64,000 bases of DNA, taken from NCBI RefSeq assembly GCF_026151205.1, contig NC_087075.1, forward strand, positions 6,032,858-6,096,857. Direction: 5' to 3'. This DNA comes from Bolinopsis microptera (taxonomy: Eukaryota; Ctenophora; Tentaculata; Lobata; Bolinopsidae). Numbering within the stretch: the first letter of the stretch is position 1; each line of letters begins with the position of its first letter. Made by a program: the position numbers and the translations under genes. The notes below the pieces were generated by a model. The model had not been told where the DNA came from. It saw only the letters and a list, made by a program, of their open reading frames with translations, and searched no databases. Below are positions 1-13,310 of this stretch, piece by piece.

Positions 1-24
1 GTGAGAAGATCAGCAATTTTACAG

Positions 25-300
25 TGGTACCTCGCTATAACGCGCATTTAGGGAGGGAATAATCTAGATTTAAAACCGCGTTATAGCGGGGCATTGTGGA
101 TATTCACATATTACGTAATCAATTTTTGGACAATTTTAACCCCCACTCCCCCCTCCGTAATCAGTTTTACACACGGCTATTGTGTCAAAATTACACTAGC
201 GTAATCATTTGGAAACCACCCCTCCCCCTCGGCTGATTACGTAATATGTGAACGACCCCTTATACTTATAGCGAGGTTTGCGTTATAGCGGGGTTTAATC
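25..300. repeat. Nested short inverted-repeat elements (MITEs)
   Basis: An outer element has ends reading like ACCTCGCTATAACGCG and CGTTATAGCGGGGTTT. Inside it, at about 95-262, lies a second element with inverted ends TTCACATATTACGTAATCA and TGATTACGTAATATGTGAA, finishing in CGACCCCTTA. The inner element is seen again, more complete, at 34055-34236. There is no coding capacity. This looks like a small non-autonomous DNA transposon inserted into another. Confidence 0.7.
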
Positions 301-720
301 TTGGAGAATGGAGGCATTGTGGTTATGACTGTGCAGATAATTTAAAAATACGGGTACTGAAATTACAGTGAGGAAACTGAGGATGAGCAAAGTGAGTTTT
401 CCTCTCGATTGAAGCTCTGAAACAACTCTTATATAGACGAGTCAAGCAATTCAGAGACAATGACTGTTATTTGGAAATTCAGTCTGCGGACTAGAAGTTG
501 GAAGTGGGAGTTAAAATAATTTACAGACTTGAATATGGGTATTACTTGAATGACTTAATTTGAGATTTTGTTAAGGTTATTGTAGCGAATTGCTTAAGTT
601 ACTAAAAATGATTTTTAATATAATATGTTTGTTTTGTTGAGCGTTAACTGAAAGGCTACGAATTACAATACAGCAATTGCAGACTAAGTGGGTGGAGTCT
701 GCTGCAGCTTCTGTCAGACT

Positions 721-1094
721 ATGCTGAAAAGCCTAACCTGGCAGATTTATCTTCGAGAATATTCCTTTTCTACGTACAAAATTTTCCGAATCTCAATCAT
801 AATTGATTTGGTTTTATAAAATATCAAATAAAACGATGCTGTTTAATAAAGTAATAAAATGTGTCAATATGTGGCCATATGAGTAATTCTAAATCGTGGG
901 TGGTTTTGTAACCATGCTAAAAAGCCTAACCTGGCAGATTTATCTTCCAGAATATTCCTTTTATACGTACAAAATTTCCCGAATCTCAATCATAATTCAT
1001 TTGGTTTGATAAAAGAATAAATAAAACGATGCTGTTTAATAAAGTTATAAAAATGTGTTAATATGAATAATTCTAAATCGTGGGTGGTCTTACT
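721..1094. repeat. Tandem duplication, unit about 185-195 bp
   Basis: Two adjacent copies (about 721-914 and 915-1094) share the block beginning ATGCTRAAAAGCCTAACCTG and ending in AAATCGTGGGTGGT, with scattered substitutions and a few short indels. They lie about 300 bp upstream of the RING/coiled-coil gene start, so they could form part of its upstream region. No open frame spans them. Confidence 0.8.
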
Positions 1095-1396
1095 GCCGTA
1101 TCGAATAAGAAACAGTTGACACAAATATATTTTGGAAAGTAGCTTAATCAGCAATAAGATATTGTCAAAAACGTCAATAGAAAAGGCAGTTCTTATCCCT
1201 GATCACGAGTGTTTCATGCTAGAGATAAAAACAGCCGGACCTCAGCTCCTGAGTATCAAGTTTCAGTGTATGTCGTTTTAATTTTATAACAAAACTTGTT
1301 AACGTATATGTTTTGGCTGCCGATATTTTGTTGAAGTTTTTCTTGTAACACTAACATAGTGGTGCAGTATAAGGAGTGCCCTCTGAAAGAACATAA

Positions 1397-4300
1397 ATGT
1401 CCGGTAAGGACCGGAACTCTCCCAGTACCTCCGGGGCGCAGTTTGGGGTTTGTTCCATTTGCAAGGACAACACCGTATCTGATATCAATTCTACAAGGTA
1501 CCTACGTACTTAAAATTACATTCCTTCCATTCTAGATGGAATAAGCATAATCTTGACAATGTTTACCAAGCGCAAAGCAACTACTTTTATGAGCCAGTTT
1601 AAGTTATACTTTTCTCCCTTTTTTGCTATGCAGGTGCGGACACATTTTTCACGGAGACTGTGTGAAAAGATGGTTAGAGAACTCGACTATATGCCCTGTG
1701 TGCAGAACAAATATAACAGGGGACGAACTCATCAAGATATACCCCGGTAATCAACATCCCCTTTTTGACTACATCTATTACTATAACTAGCTCGCAATTA
1801 AGTCCGATCTACGCCAGATAACCCCTCCATACATACCTGTCCCGCATCAGGGTTCGCAGTTCCTCTTTAGAGTTTGTCCAAACTTCCGTCAGTAACATAC
1901 CACTTCTTGCAGCTAAATTTGTAGCAGTTGCTGAACTGTAAATTGTTCATTCAGTTCTTTGCAGAAGTTGTTATATACCCATCATAAGCCAATGATCCAT
2001 AGATATGCTTAAGTAACATTTTCATAAGTTAAATAACTACAGGGACACAGGATAGAAACGAAGTTCCCATAGCAAACAGTCTGCTGACTGAGGAGGAGCT
2101 CAAGTCACTCACTCTAGAAGCATTTAAGTCCCAGGTAATCACCGACCTTTTAAATCTCCCATTCAACTATCGCGTTCTACAAAAGTTAAATGAGAGTTAC
2201 GTAACCTGTCAAGGTTACAGAAATACATCATCCAGAACAGCTCTCTAACAGCCCTCTAACAGCCCTCTAACAGCCCTCTAACAGCCCTCTAACAGCCCTC
2301 TAACAGCCCTCTAACAGCCCTCTAACAGCCCTCTAACAGCCCTCTAACAGCCCTCTAACTAGCCCTCTAACTGCCCTCTAACAGCCCTCTAACTGCCCTC
2401 TAACAGCCCTCTAACAGCCCTCTAACTGCCCTCTAACAGACCTCTTACAGCCCTTTAACAGCCCTCTAACAGCCCTCTAACTGCCCTCTAACAGCCCTTT
2501 AACTGCCCTCTAACAGCCCTTTAACAGCCCTCTAACAGCCCTCTAACAGACCTCTAACAGCCCTCTAACAGCCCTCTAACAACCCTCTAACAGACCTCTA
2601 ACAGCCCTCGAACAGCCCTCTAACAGCCCTCTAACAGCCCTCTAACTGCCCTCTAACAGCCCTCAAACAGCCCTCTAACAGCCCTCTAACAGCCCTCTAA
2701 CTGCCCTCTAACTGCCCTCTAACTGCTCTCTAACTGCCCTCTAACAGCCCTCTAACTGCCCTCTAACAGCCCTCTAACAGCCCTCTAACAGCCCTCTAAC
2801 AGCCCTCTAACTGCCCTCTAACTGCCCTCTAACAGCCCTCTAATAGCCCTCTAACAGCCCTCTAACAGCCCTCTAATAGCCCTCTAACAGCCCTCTAACT
2901 GCCCTCTAACTGCCCTCTAACAGCCCTCTAACAGCCCTCTAACAGCCCTCTAACAGCCCTCTAACTGCCCTCTAACAGCCGGCGCTTTATACTAGTGTTT
3001 TGTTATGGCTATTAGCCGGCTGTTAGCGGGTTGCTACTATAAGAAAATACATCATCCAGAACATAGTGTACAACCAGTTGTCCTTACTTGGAGAGAAGCT
3101 CTCTGCTCAGACCACATATATTGAGACTCTTAAAGCAAAGTTGGAGGACAAGGAACAGAAGTTGGGGGTGGTGGAGGGTGAGAGGACAAAGTTAGAGGAG
3201 AATCTGCTCAAGTTATCTCTGAGTCATGAAGAATTACAGGTAATTGCAGGTCCTGGTGAAAAGTTGCCATTTGTTCTATTAACTTTTTCATTATGTTTAT
3301 TATTATTTTTCTGATGTTAATTTTGTTAAATATAAGTTTGAGCTGCTTACTTAGCTGTTCATATATAGAAATCATATCAGTTCTCGGCAAAAAATATTTT
3401 AGCTGTAATCTGTTAAGCTGAATCTGGAAAGAAATACTTCACCAGTGGCGGACAAGCTTGTAATAGACAGTAGTGTCGAATTTAAATTGCACCATTTAGT
3501 GAAACAGAGATGGTTAAATAATTAAATGGTTCTTACTGTCTCCATGAAACTATCAAAGGTAACTTCTACTGACTTCTAGGGCCGAGCAAAGAAAATATGT
3601 GGCAATTACGTAATGAAGTGGGCAGCGTTTTAGAATAACTTTCTCGATAATGATTCAAGGTTATTAGATTCCCTAAGAAAGGACATATGAACAAAAATAC
3701 CGACTTCTTGAATCTTTGCAATTTGCATGTTCTCTTCAAATATACGATCTTTATATCAACATAATTATTATTATTAGGGCTAAATATCGTTGACGCGTTG
3801 TCAGGTTAAAAAATAGTGATCGCCTGTTAGTACATCATTTAGGCTCAGATAAATATTGTTATACAATCGGAAAAGGCCTGGTGTATAACTGATAAAATAT
3901 TTAAAAGTTTATAAGAGAAAAGCTCTGCACCTTATCTGTACTACATGACCTATGACAATATGTGTTTTTCGTAGGTGGCTTCGACGAAGCTAAAATCGGA
4001 AAAAGAAAGTTGTCAAAATAAGCTGGAAGAGATTGATGCTACGGTGGATTTTATGGACACTCTGGTGAGTCATAAAACACGTTCCTGCCATCTTTATATG
4101 ACGGTACAGTGACGGTATTAGTGTGGGAGTGTCTGGGGGTAATTCAAATTGAAGGTTTTGTGACGAACGAATTATTTTTGCTGACAACTGGGAATGAGCA
4201 CAGTTGATATTTTAACCCATTAGGGACGATAGGGTCGTTTTTATGACCCACCTTTTCTAGACGAAAAACCAAATTACTAAACGCTATAACGAATCTATAG

Positions 4301-7300
4301 CATATATACTCAAAATTTATTGGGCTTCATTATATGTAGCCCAATAAATTTTGAGCTCAAAATTTATTGGGCTTCATTATATGTAGCCCAATAAATTTTG
4401 AGCATATATGCTATAGATTCGTTATAGCGTTTAGTAATTTGGTTTTTCGTCTAGAAAAGGTGGGTTATAAAAACGACCCTATCGTCCCTAATGGGTTAAA
4501 GTCAATCAAATAATAGTATTGAGTCCATGAGTGACGTTCATCATGATATTGAAGATATTGATTGTTGATATTGCAATATCATGCAATTAATTTGATGACA
4601 TTGTGATATTAAAGTGGTGACCGTGAAGTAATGTCCTGTCCGTACAAAATTTTGCTCAATATTCGCGTTTTCAATCCAATTTCAGGCCTCACACGACCAG
4701 ATTTGAGATTTATGATTCAAAACAATTGGCTGTATGGTGGTTACTAGTGGTTACTAGTGGTAACTAGTGGTAACTAGTGGTAACTAGTGGTAACTAGTGG
4801 TAACTCGTGTATGGTGGTTGCAGAATGCAAATCATGTTTATTTCATATCATGTTAAACCTGTTATGTTTTATCCGGTAAAGCCACGTACAAACGACATAT
4901 TAAATCAGGTTGAACAACATAAAGCTGATTATCAGGAGTCTCGTAACACTATTGGGGAGCTGGAAGACGAGTTGGCTACAATTCAGGTTATGAACTTTCG
5001 ATACCTATATCGACTAAGGTCTCGTACGCTAATTATAAATCAAGAGGCTTGCATATAATGAACATATTGACACGGGTGCAGAGTTGAGTCTGTACGGAAC
5101 CTAGTAGTTCAGATCCTTGTTTAACTTGCCGTACAGCAAGGTCATCCGTACTTTAGCCCGCGAGCACATAACTCCCTCTACAACTCCATGACAAATGTTT
5201 CATATATACTAGCCGAGTATTATATTGGATATACTCGCCAGAAACTATTATAAACAAAGTTATGTAAATGGAACGAGAAAGATAATGTCAAAATTGAGTT
5301 TACTTTCATGGAACTGTGTCATTTTAATTGCTATTGTCATTCCCTTAAAATTAGCTGGTTAACAATAATACCTTTGGTTTCCAGGCAGCATGCACTGAAA
5401 TGGAAGAGACAATTTCGAGAATACAGCTTATTAAATACGAAATTGAAACTGAGGAACAATCGGAGAGGTTTGGAAAATTTCCCCATTATACTATTATAGA
5501 TTGGTATATATTAAAGTCACTATTGTGACGGTACATTAGAACTAAACAGAAACAAAGTGTGAAGGGCCTGAACGGAACCCCTCGGTTTCATTTCCTTGTT
5601 TAACACTGCCGTACAGCAAGGACATTCGCCGGGTTCTCCAAGGATGGGCACATAGCTCACTCCACACAATGCTCTGTCAAATGTTGCTTATATACCAAGG
5701 ATCTACAGGAAATATTTCCTTGTAAGTTTTAGAAGGCGATCTGTGAACAGACAACTACCATATCAGGACTTTATTTGAACGGACATTACGAGAACGAACA
5801 TTACGTGAACGGCGAACGCTTGAGGGCCCTAGGGTTTAATTTATGTCCGTTCAAATAAAGTTTGTCCAAGCCAAAGCCCGTTTACATTTTTCACGAAAAC
5901 TTGCCAAGAACCGTTTGGTTGGTAGGGGATTGCCTGGGAGTTGGTGGGTTCCCCCGGATAGCAATTAGAATGATGGAACTGTCATTTGTCCTTCCTTAAA
6001 AAGGACTACCACAGAACCCTTCACCGCCTCCTTCACAGGGCTTTCTCAGTGCTCTCAGACATCACGTAATAAAGCTCCGTCCACCTTAGACTGCTGTTTT
6101 ACGCTGCACACCTTGTTATTTACTTTTTGAGCCGTCATCACACGCTAGCTGTCCCTCCTTGCTCTTAAATGATTCCAGGCATTACGTGACCTGTTAATTC
6201 CTGTTTAATTCCATGACCTTTTTGAAAGCTCCATTTCTCTTTTTTGGTTTTACTACGATATAGCAGAATCTTGCTTATAATTGGAACATTGGGGAATTAT
6301 AAATTGTAAAAAAGATGTATTTATAAATACAATTTTTCCGCGATTAATTAAATATAATAAACTTCATTTCATTGACAAGTTCAGCTGCATCATCTACACA
6401 CAACTATATATAAAATTAGTAGTAACATTGTAATCAACTCTATAATCATATAACCATCCCTTCTTAATAACAAGGAAGTAACAACATCAGGGCTCTGGAC
6501 GATTTTGTGGAAGACTTAGTGAACGTGAACTGTGAACTGAGAAAAAAGATGAGTGTCACTGAGCGAGCTGAGGAGACAAAGGATTACAAAATCATGGATT
6601 TAGAACTTAATGTGAACGGTCTCCGGGAAACACTGCGAGATGTTCAGGTGAATAATAAAATATGGAACTAAACACGTTTATGTTAAATAACAATTGTTAT
6701 CACAGTGCTGGCAGGTAATACTGGTAGGTAATTTAAAACGATTAGATAATTATTATTGAACAGACGAGAGGCAATGTTTTTATGGACTTATAGTCAACAT
6801 GAACATGTCATTGATGTATGAGCTTTTAGGCTTTAGCTCAACCCTACTTGACCCAATGTGGCAACTCATCATAGTTACAGTTTTTACTGCCAAAACAGAA
6901 ACGTTAAAAATATCCTTACATGAATATTCGCAACTGTCGAAGTGTTATTGTTAACAAAATATTTGAAAGCAAACCTAGAACGACGACCAAGAAACCGACA
7001 TCGTCGTCACAATATATATTTATTATTCAATGTGATTAAAAAGCTATGTTTATTCAGAAATCAGGAACTGAAGTATATCTATACAACGAGTTTAATAATT
7101 TTAACAAAATTTTAAAATTTTTCTTATTCAGGAGTCATACGCTGACCAGAGCTCCGAATCAAAAGAAATGGAACAAGCACTCCGTACCATGCAGAGGCTA
7201 TATAAAGATCAGGGTGATGAGCTAATGTCACTCAAAGAAGAAAGGGACCAGTATCAAAGTGACTTAAAAGATATGCTAGGTTCGTGAATTATATAGATTA

Positions 7301-10300
7301 AAAGACTGTTTTTTTCACTGTTTTCATGATTGTGCGATCAATAAATCTGAGCAACTTTGAGAAAAAAGAATTAAAAACTGATGCTTAGAACTGCAGAAAA
7401 CACCAACACATTGGTTCAGGTTTTCAGGCTTTTATAATAAACGGTTAGTTTTCAGAAGCACGGTTATATACCAATCAAGATTGATTAATTTGATCAAAGC
7501 TTGACAATTGACATGGTTTCCACCACGGGATAAATAGCGTTAATAAACGAGCATAAATACCGAAGTTTCTGAAGCATACAGGAATGGAGCGTGGTGAGGA
7601 AGTTGCCGAACGTGTCATATCACGTGTTACACAGTACACAACAAGCTTAATTACTTAACTGGTTAAATAATAAATAAACCCTATGCCGACACAAGTTGTA
7701 CCATGCACGTTGTTAATGAGTGGCAGAAACAGAGAGTCCTAATTTTATTAAAATAACGATTTCAGGACGAGGTTAAGCTGGTAAAATTGGTTAAAGGTTT
7801 ATTAAAATGATATATCGTGTAATTACTTCAACCTAACGTCCTAACTTTTAACAAAATGCAGCATATAATATGAAGCCGTGGGAATTAAAATTTCAGTAAG
7901 TATTAAAATTATTTTCAGTGGTGCAAATCACTTAAGTTAAACTTGAAGATATAACTTCAATAAATGGGTTACTAGTATGTCCAATATATAAACATTAGGT
8001 ATCAAGGAAGTAGGAATTAATACACGTTCATTTATTTCTTGTGTACGATGTTTAATGTCACGTGATACTTTTGCAGACAGTTTAAAAAAGAGCGAGGAAG
8101 TAGTTGGTGACGTTGAAGCTATGCGAAGACAAAGTGAACTTCTCAATCAGGTTAGTTTTTGGGTCAACATAACGAAGTTTATTTTTCATGCATTTTAAAT
8201 TTTAATCATCATGAAACTGGAAAAGTTCATATTTAATATCGGTCCGGCGAAAAAATTAAAAAATTGATTAGAACTGATGATAACATTTGGCAAAGAAAAA
8301 AACGCCCATTTTGGATGATAAATGCTCATGCAGAGGATAAAAACACCTTAAGTTCGCGGTCAACCACGGTCCTTTTCCTTTTCTTTCTAGAGAAGCTGGG
8401 ACACTATTATTATAGTATCATATTTTGGATCCAATCTTACTATATATAAAGCGAGACGATATGGATCCGTGCCATTATTAACTGTCACCACGGCATCAAC
8501 TTTAACGCAAATTTTCGCAAAAACCGTAAAAGATATGCAACTGAAACTTTTTCGACTGGGTCAAATGCTTTAATGGCCTTCAAATCGGCATGAAAAAACA
8601 AAAAATTGGCCAAGGAATAAGAATTTTAGTGCCCAAAATTTGAACTCCCAAATGTTGTCAAAAACGCGAATTAAATAGGTAATAATTATTTTAGTCTCTC
8701 GAGTCTTGACACCACTTTAGGGTTAGACGGGTTCCTGCTAGTGCTAGTAAAGGTAAAGCCGATAAAATTGGGCCAATGATTACCACAGACGATAATCGTA
8801 TACAGTATAGTAGGTTATGGTTACGGGTACGAGCAATGCCAATATTATAAAGAAACTTTTATGGGTACAATTATATTGTGTTTCAAACTGATACATCTAT
8901 TTATCTAGTCGTACGAAGGACAACTGGCTGACAGTAAAATGAAAATACTAAATCTCAAGCGAGACAAAAAAGATGCTGTCACGATGGTCGGGTTAAAGGA
9001 GGACGTCATTAGGTTGGTTCAATTTTATAAGCATTTCTTAAATTAGTGTGGTCTGTAGCGACAGAAGAGTAAATGATTTTATTTAATGGGATATCAAAAT
9101 GGCTTCAAACTTGTTAAAAACTCTTCAACAGGACCCTGCAAGACTCGATAAATACTACAGCAAACAGTTACCTGGACCAACTAGACAAGTTTGCTGGGCA
9201 GTCGGACGGTATAACTGCTGAAAGGGGACGGGAAACTGACGCTCTCGCCATCTTAGATCAACGGTTAGTTCAGATGTGGATTCTGCTGAGGCATATTGTT
9301 TTGGGTGACAGTGATTCTGGGTTTTGATTGGTCAATACTCAATAGTGGACGCTGATTGGTTAATTGCTGTCACGTGTCAGGGAATATGCTACCCACCAGA
9401 ATCCACATCTCTTGACACTGGCAAGAATAATTGATAACTTGAAGTCAAGTCTTTACCGTGCACTGATTGTTTCACCCGATAGGCACAGTATAGAGGTTTT
9501 ACTGTAGTAGTATTTGACAGTGAAGGAGTGTAATTGTTAAAATATGGTTTGATGAATATTATCAAAATAAACATTTACACAAACTCGTATATCTTAAGGC
9601 AATAGCCCAGAATCCATGTAATTATATATGTACGTGCTGCCACCGAAACAGTTTCAACTCAACCCACAATCAAATCATTAATTATACAGCTTCAAGATAC
9701 TGTCAGAAGAGATTGAGAAGAAAGATAACCTTCTGATTCATTTGATGAACGAGAAAACAACCCTTGAGGAGGAGAGAAACGTTAAAGTTCAAATAGCGGG
9801 ACAGGAATTACAAGACAAAGTGGACACGATGTCAGGTAAGCCGGCTTGCTATAAAACAGATTGCTATGAAACAGAGTTCCTAACTAACGAGGGTTAAATA
9901 ACTGAACCTACTTAAAATAGTCTAACTTACATAAAATAATATTTTGTATTTTAAAAATATACTCACACAGTTACCGGAAATAGTATAATTAGCAATTGGC
10001 TAGGCCTCTCTACTGAATGAAGGAAATTGAGGAACGTTGTTAACGTAAGCGAGATTCGAGATCAAGGCGGAATTTATAAAAAATTAGGCAATAAAAATTG
10101 TGGTTAATATATGGTTAATATATGGTTAATATATGGTTAATATATGGTTAATATATGGTTAATATATGGTTAATATATGGTTAATATATGGTTAATATAT
10201 GGTTAATATATGGTTGATAATAATAATGATAATTTACTGACTGCCAAGGTTTGATGCGGTAACACGACAGCGACTCCTGTCCAAAACCGCTAATTCGGCT

Positions 10301-10565
10301 GTCGAACAGATGTCGCCCAATCGTTTGATGCCTAGGCAGTCGATACCTTATAGAGACCTTATAGAGATCCGATATGATAAATATACCGGGGAAATAGACG
10401 TTTTATAACATATTGCCTCCTATTTGATGTCTCCACGCATTACATGGTATGCCACAGCTTTTGTCTACAGCAAATATAAGAGTGGGTTATCAGAATTCAT
10501 TTAAACCGTCAATGCCTGACTGCGTAGTGCGCGTACCAACTCACATTCTGGATCCGGCAGAGTAG
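1397..10565 (+). CDS. RING-H2 and coiled-coil protein, TRAIP-like E3 ligase candidate
   Basis: Thirteen exons join in phase: 1397-1497, 1634-1746, 2043-2134, 3060-3239, 3975-4064, 4909-4986, 5385-5467, 6491-6647, 7132-7279, 8077-8150, 8909-9012, 9132-9263 and 9690-9835, giving about 499 codons. Exons 1-2 encode an N-terminal C3H2C3 RING (CSIC, then CGHIFHGDC, then CPVC) followed by ELIKIYP. The rest is almost wholly charged heptad-like coiled coil, rich in E, K, Q and L. A RING at the extreme N-terminus followed by a coiled coil is the layout of TRAIP/NOPO ubiquitin ligases of DNA repair, but this coiled coil looks longer than in human TRAIP. Exon 13 ends in phase 1. A possible last exon is 10471-10565, with a pyrimidine-rich acceptor, 31 codons and a stop; it keeps phase but is not proven. 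The exon 6 donor (GTTATG) is weak. The RING is certain; the family name is inferred. Confidence 0.65.
2241..2980. repeat. 11-bp minisatellite array (CTAACAGCCCT)n
   Basis: About 67 near-identical copies of an 11-bp unit, with variants such as CTAACTGCCCT and CTAACAGACCT, fill most of intron 3 of the RING/coiled-coil gene. The array is bracketed by a direct repeat of about 20 bp containing AATACATCATCCAGAACA, at 2219-2239 and 3042-3062. The right-hand copy is the real splice acceptor of exon 4. The complementary strand has regularly spaced GGG runs. Confidence 0.95.
4216..4495. mobile_element. Fold-back (hairpin) element with TTAA flanks
   Basis: The whole 280 bp is a near-perfect palindrome centred on GAGCTC at about 4355, with ends CCCATTAGGGACGATAGGGT and its complement. 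TTAA lies directly outside on both sides (4212-4215 and 4496-4499), the target duplication typical of piggyBac-type transposition. Each arm also contains its own smaller inverted repeat around CATTATATG. It sits in intron 5 of the RING/coiled-coil gene and has no ORF. Confidence 0.9.
4739..4806. repeat. 10-bp tandem repeat (GGTAACTAGT)n
   Basis: About six copies of a 10-bp unit lie in an intron shortly before exon 6 of the RING/coiled-coil gene. The first copies read GGTTACTAGT. Confidence 0.9.
5080..5700. repeat. Pair of diverged dispersed repeats
   Basis: Segments at about 5080-5215 and 5560-5700 share ordered blocks: CCTTGTTTAAC, GCCGTACAGCAAGG, then a block with GCACATA and CTC, then TGTCAAATGTT. 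Exon 7 lies between them. They look like two old copies of one short interspersed element. I could not assign a family or find a tRNA-like promoter. Confidence 0.6.
5768..5861. repeat. Perfect 19-bp inverted repeat, 56-bp spacer
   Basis: ACTTTATTTGAACGGACAT at 5768-5786 is repeated as its exact complement at 5843-5861. The spacer contains further GAACG/ATTACG echoes. This could be a very short hairpin MITE or an internally deleted TIR element within intron 7. Confidence 0.75.
10103..10215. repeat. 11-bp minisatellite (ATATGGTTAAT)n
   Basis: About ten nearly perfect copies of an 11-bp AT-rich unit lie after exon 13 of the RING/coiled-coil gene. The block just after it (10250-10410) stays open for about 54 codons but cannot be joined in phase to exon 13. 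Confidence 0.95.
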
Positions 10566-12365
10566 TCTCTATACTTACAGTTACATATTAGAACGCAATG
10601 AAACTACCGGACCACGATGTATGGGGACTTGCCACCCCATGGCAACATTAAAATATATCGACTCTGTTACATCGTTTCCTGTTAATATAAAACTCCGTAA
10701 CAAAATGAACTAGGATCTGGCAATACTACATATAACGCCTGCTGCTACCTATACATGGTTACATAATAATTAGGGCCTGTCGTGATATCATGGATCGCTT
10801 AGGTTCCACCAGGATCTGGTAGTCCTCATAATTCTGCGGCCTCTATGTGTCTTCATCTCGCACAACTCCGAAAAACCGTTGTGAGTTTGGCATGTGAAAA
10901 TTTGCAGCCCTCCAGACATCGATTGGGTTAACGAGTTGTCGTACGTCACCTCAAGATCGGGTGACAGGGGGCTGAACAGGCCAGAACCCAATTGATTGGG
11001 TCTGAGGTCACGTGATTATGAGCCTGAGGTCACGTGACTATGACGTCACCAGAGCTCGTTCTCCGTTTCCCGCTCTTTGGACCAGGTGAGCTTGCATGCT
11101 TGTGAAAGTGGGTGTAAGTACAGCTGTACTGTAGTTACATCCAATTACCCCTAATAGAATGAAGATTTATTTTCTGACAGAAAGCTAGAAATTTACCAAA
11201 ATATCGACTTTGTTCAAAATTTATTTTGATGATCACTCCTAACCTAAAATTGCACGAGAAATCGATTAAACTTGGTTTCAGAACTCAACAATGCTTCCTT
11301 ATGCCTTAAGGGGGGGGGTTCACCCTGATTTTTTTGTGAAACTTAGTTTCGAGATAGCAGTCAGTTAACCAACAAACTAGGACCGGTGACCGAACTTTTG
11401 AGGGGGTCCCGGACCCCAACCGCCAAACGGTGCCCGTGGGGCAGCCACGCCCATATTTGGTCCAAATCAGGCCTCTTTACGGGCAACAAGACGTGTTTTC
11501 TTGCTACAGTTTAGAGACCTAACCGCTAATTTGGACACAATAGTATGATGTCTTAGGATCGATAAGATGTTTAAGAAGTATAAATTTGGCCTTATTTAGT
11601 CACGTGCTAATACCAATGCGCCGTTTAAAAACTTTGACAGTCTATTACTCCTAAGGCAAATAAAGTAATTATATCCATATTTTTTGTCACAATAAGATCA
11701 CATTATTTTTATTTAGGTGAAAAGTTGAGCTAGAACGGACATATAATCTCGCTGATTATAGCTGTTTTTGAATTTATGATGAACGCGCGGGTTGCCAATT
11801 GATAACAACGAAATGCTTTTTGCGCGTAGTGCCGACGAAATTTGGCAAAACGCTTGCGGAGTGTCAATATTCAAACTTCGATTAAGGTATATGAAAGTGG
11901 GTACTTCTCGAAAGGAAAATTTAGGCAAACACGATGTGACAATTTTTGGGTTGATTTAATACAACTGCAAAAATTATTCACACTTAAAGCAAAAAAAGAG
12001 TCGAAAATTTTTTACCACTTTTTTGGATTTTTTTATATTTACCTGCAGAACAAATAGAGGGCTTTGTTTTAATTTTATACAATCTTATGCGGCTGTCTTT
12101 AGCTATCTTTATGCAAGTTTTGCCGACAGCCAACGAAAATTAACTTGTCAAATATAAAAAACATGGTTTTTTTGGGCCAATTTTTGGCCCAAAAAAATCG
12201 GTTTTTTGCAATTTTACCCCCAGAACAATCAGTCCCAATCATCTTGAAACCACTTTCAAATCGATTCTAACGGTGCAAAAATACGTCTAGTTAAGGTGTA
12301 TCTGGGGTCCCTAACGTATCGAGAGACCAATGCCCGTATTTTTTTATAAGAGCCTCTACTAAACG
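10566..12365. other. No gene recognised
   Basis: This stretch holds AT-rich sequence with short low-complexity runs. Two ACGTGA-containing blocks (about 10990-11040) repeat GAGGTCACGTGA. Open frames on both strands at 11713-12057 overlap each other and show no family motif. Nothing here supports a coding call. Confidence 0.5.
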
Positions 12366-13310
12366 ATGATTAATGATAAAAACTAGAATATATTTTGAGA
12401 TTTTGTTGCCGCGCATTTTGGGCGCTATCATTATTATGAAATTATTCAAAATTCGAGCGCCCATCGCATCTGATGTTCATCAACAATCATTGCTTGCAAA
12501 AAACTTGTTATTCCTATTGTCATGTCGTTCGTCACCTAGCTTCATAGCCAAATGTCCTCCTTGCTTTCATGGGTGGCGAAGTACACCGTAATTGACATTG
12601 TTAATAGATAACAGTTTTGATAGTTAACTTAGTCCTTCTGTTTGTACAGAAGGGGTATCCTAGGAAGTTTCTTAAGTTTCCTACCATTCGCTGAGTCGAC
12701 CGAGGAGATTTCGCACATGATCCAATGGTCCTAGCTACTCCCTCATTCATGGCACTCTCAAAGAGTCATTGAATTGAAGTGTGAGGGGTTTTGCTTGCCC
12801 GTTCCGGACAAACTACTTGGTCGGGCTCCCATGTCATACTGTTCAGAACACAACCAGTTGAACCAGACGTCCATTCACTAGTGCATGTACTTCTTACATG
12901 CTATTTTGAATTCGTCTTGGTCATGTTATTATGGTCTAGATCATCCGGCTGAGTTAACCGTCTGTTGCGAATTAATTTCTTAGCTCTGTGATAAATGGTC
13001 AGTTTTGCAGATCCCCCTGGTATGAGCTGAGGAATTCAATGGTGATGTGGCCCGGAGTTGACCAAACCATGTCGAGATAAATTTACATGTGCATGCAGTC
13101 GAATTTCCAAACCACATTCCATGATACCTGTAACCTCTTATCCATTCGAGTCTTAATTCATTAATCGTTTCATAGAAGAGATGTTGTTGCGCTACGCAGT
13201 TGTTCAAAATCTAGAAGAAGATCTAACGACCGCTCCCAATTGGGGACCAGTACCTGGCTCTACAAAACCTGGACTAAACCTTCGTGAGTATATTTTTAAG
13301 TTAATGTTTT
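12366..13310 (+). pseudogene. Decayed copy of the first exon and upstream region of the small membrane-protein gene
   Basis: This segment aligns along its length with 15413-16386. The part matching exon 1 (about 13215-13290) still carries blocks such as CAGTACCTGGCTCTACAAAA and the donor GTGAGT. The start codon is lost (CTAGAAG where the other copy has CTATGAAG) and single-base insertions break the frame. Divergence between the copies is mostly one- or two-base indels. It is either a pseudogenised partial duplication or an assembly duplicate with uncorrected indels. Confidence 0.7.

Noticed and set aside
2241-2980. CRISPR-like array
   Set aside because: The units are contiguous 11-mers with no unique spacers, and the context is a eukaryotic intron.
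10250-10410. 54-codon open stretch considered as last exon of the RING/coiled-coil gene
   Set aside because: Its only acceptor (CCAAG) leaves the wrong phase for exon 13, and it has no recognisable motif.
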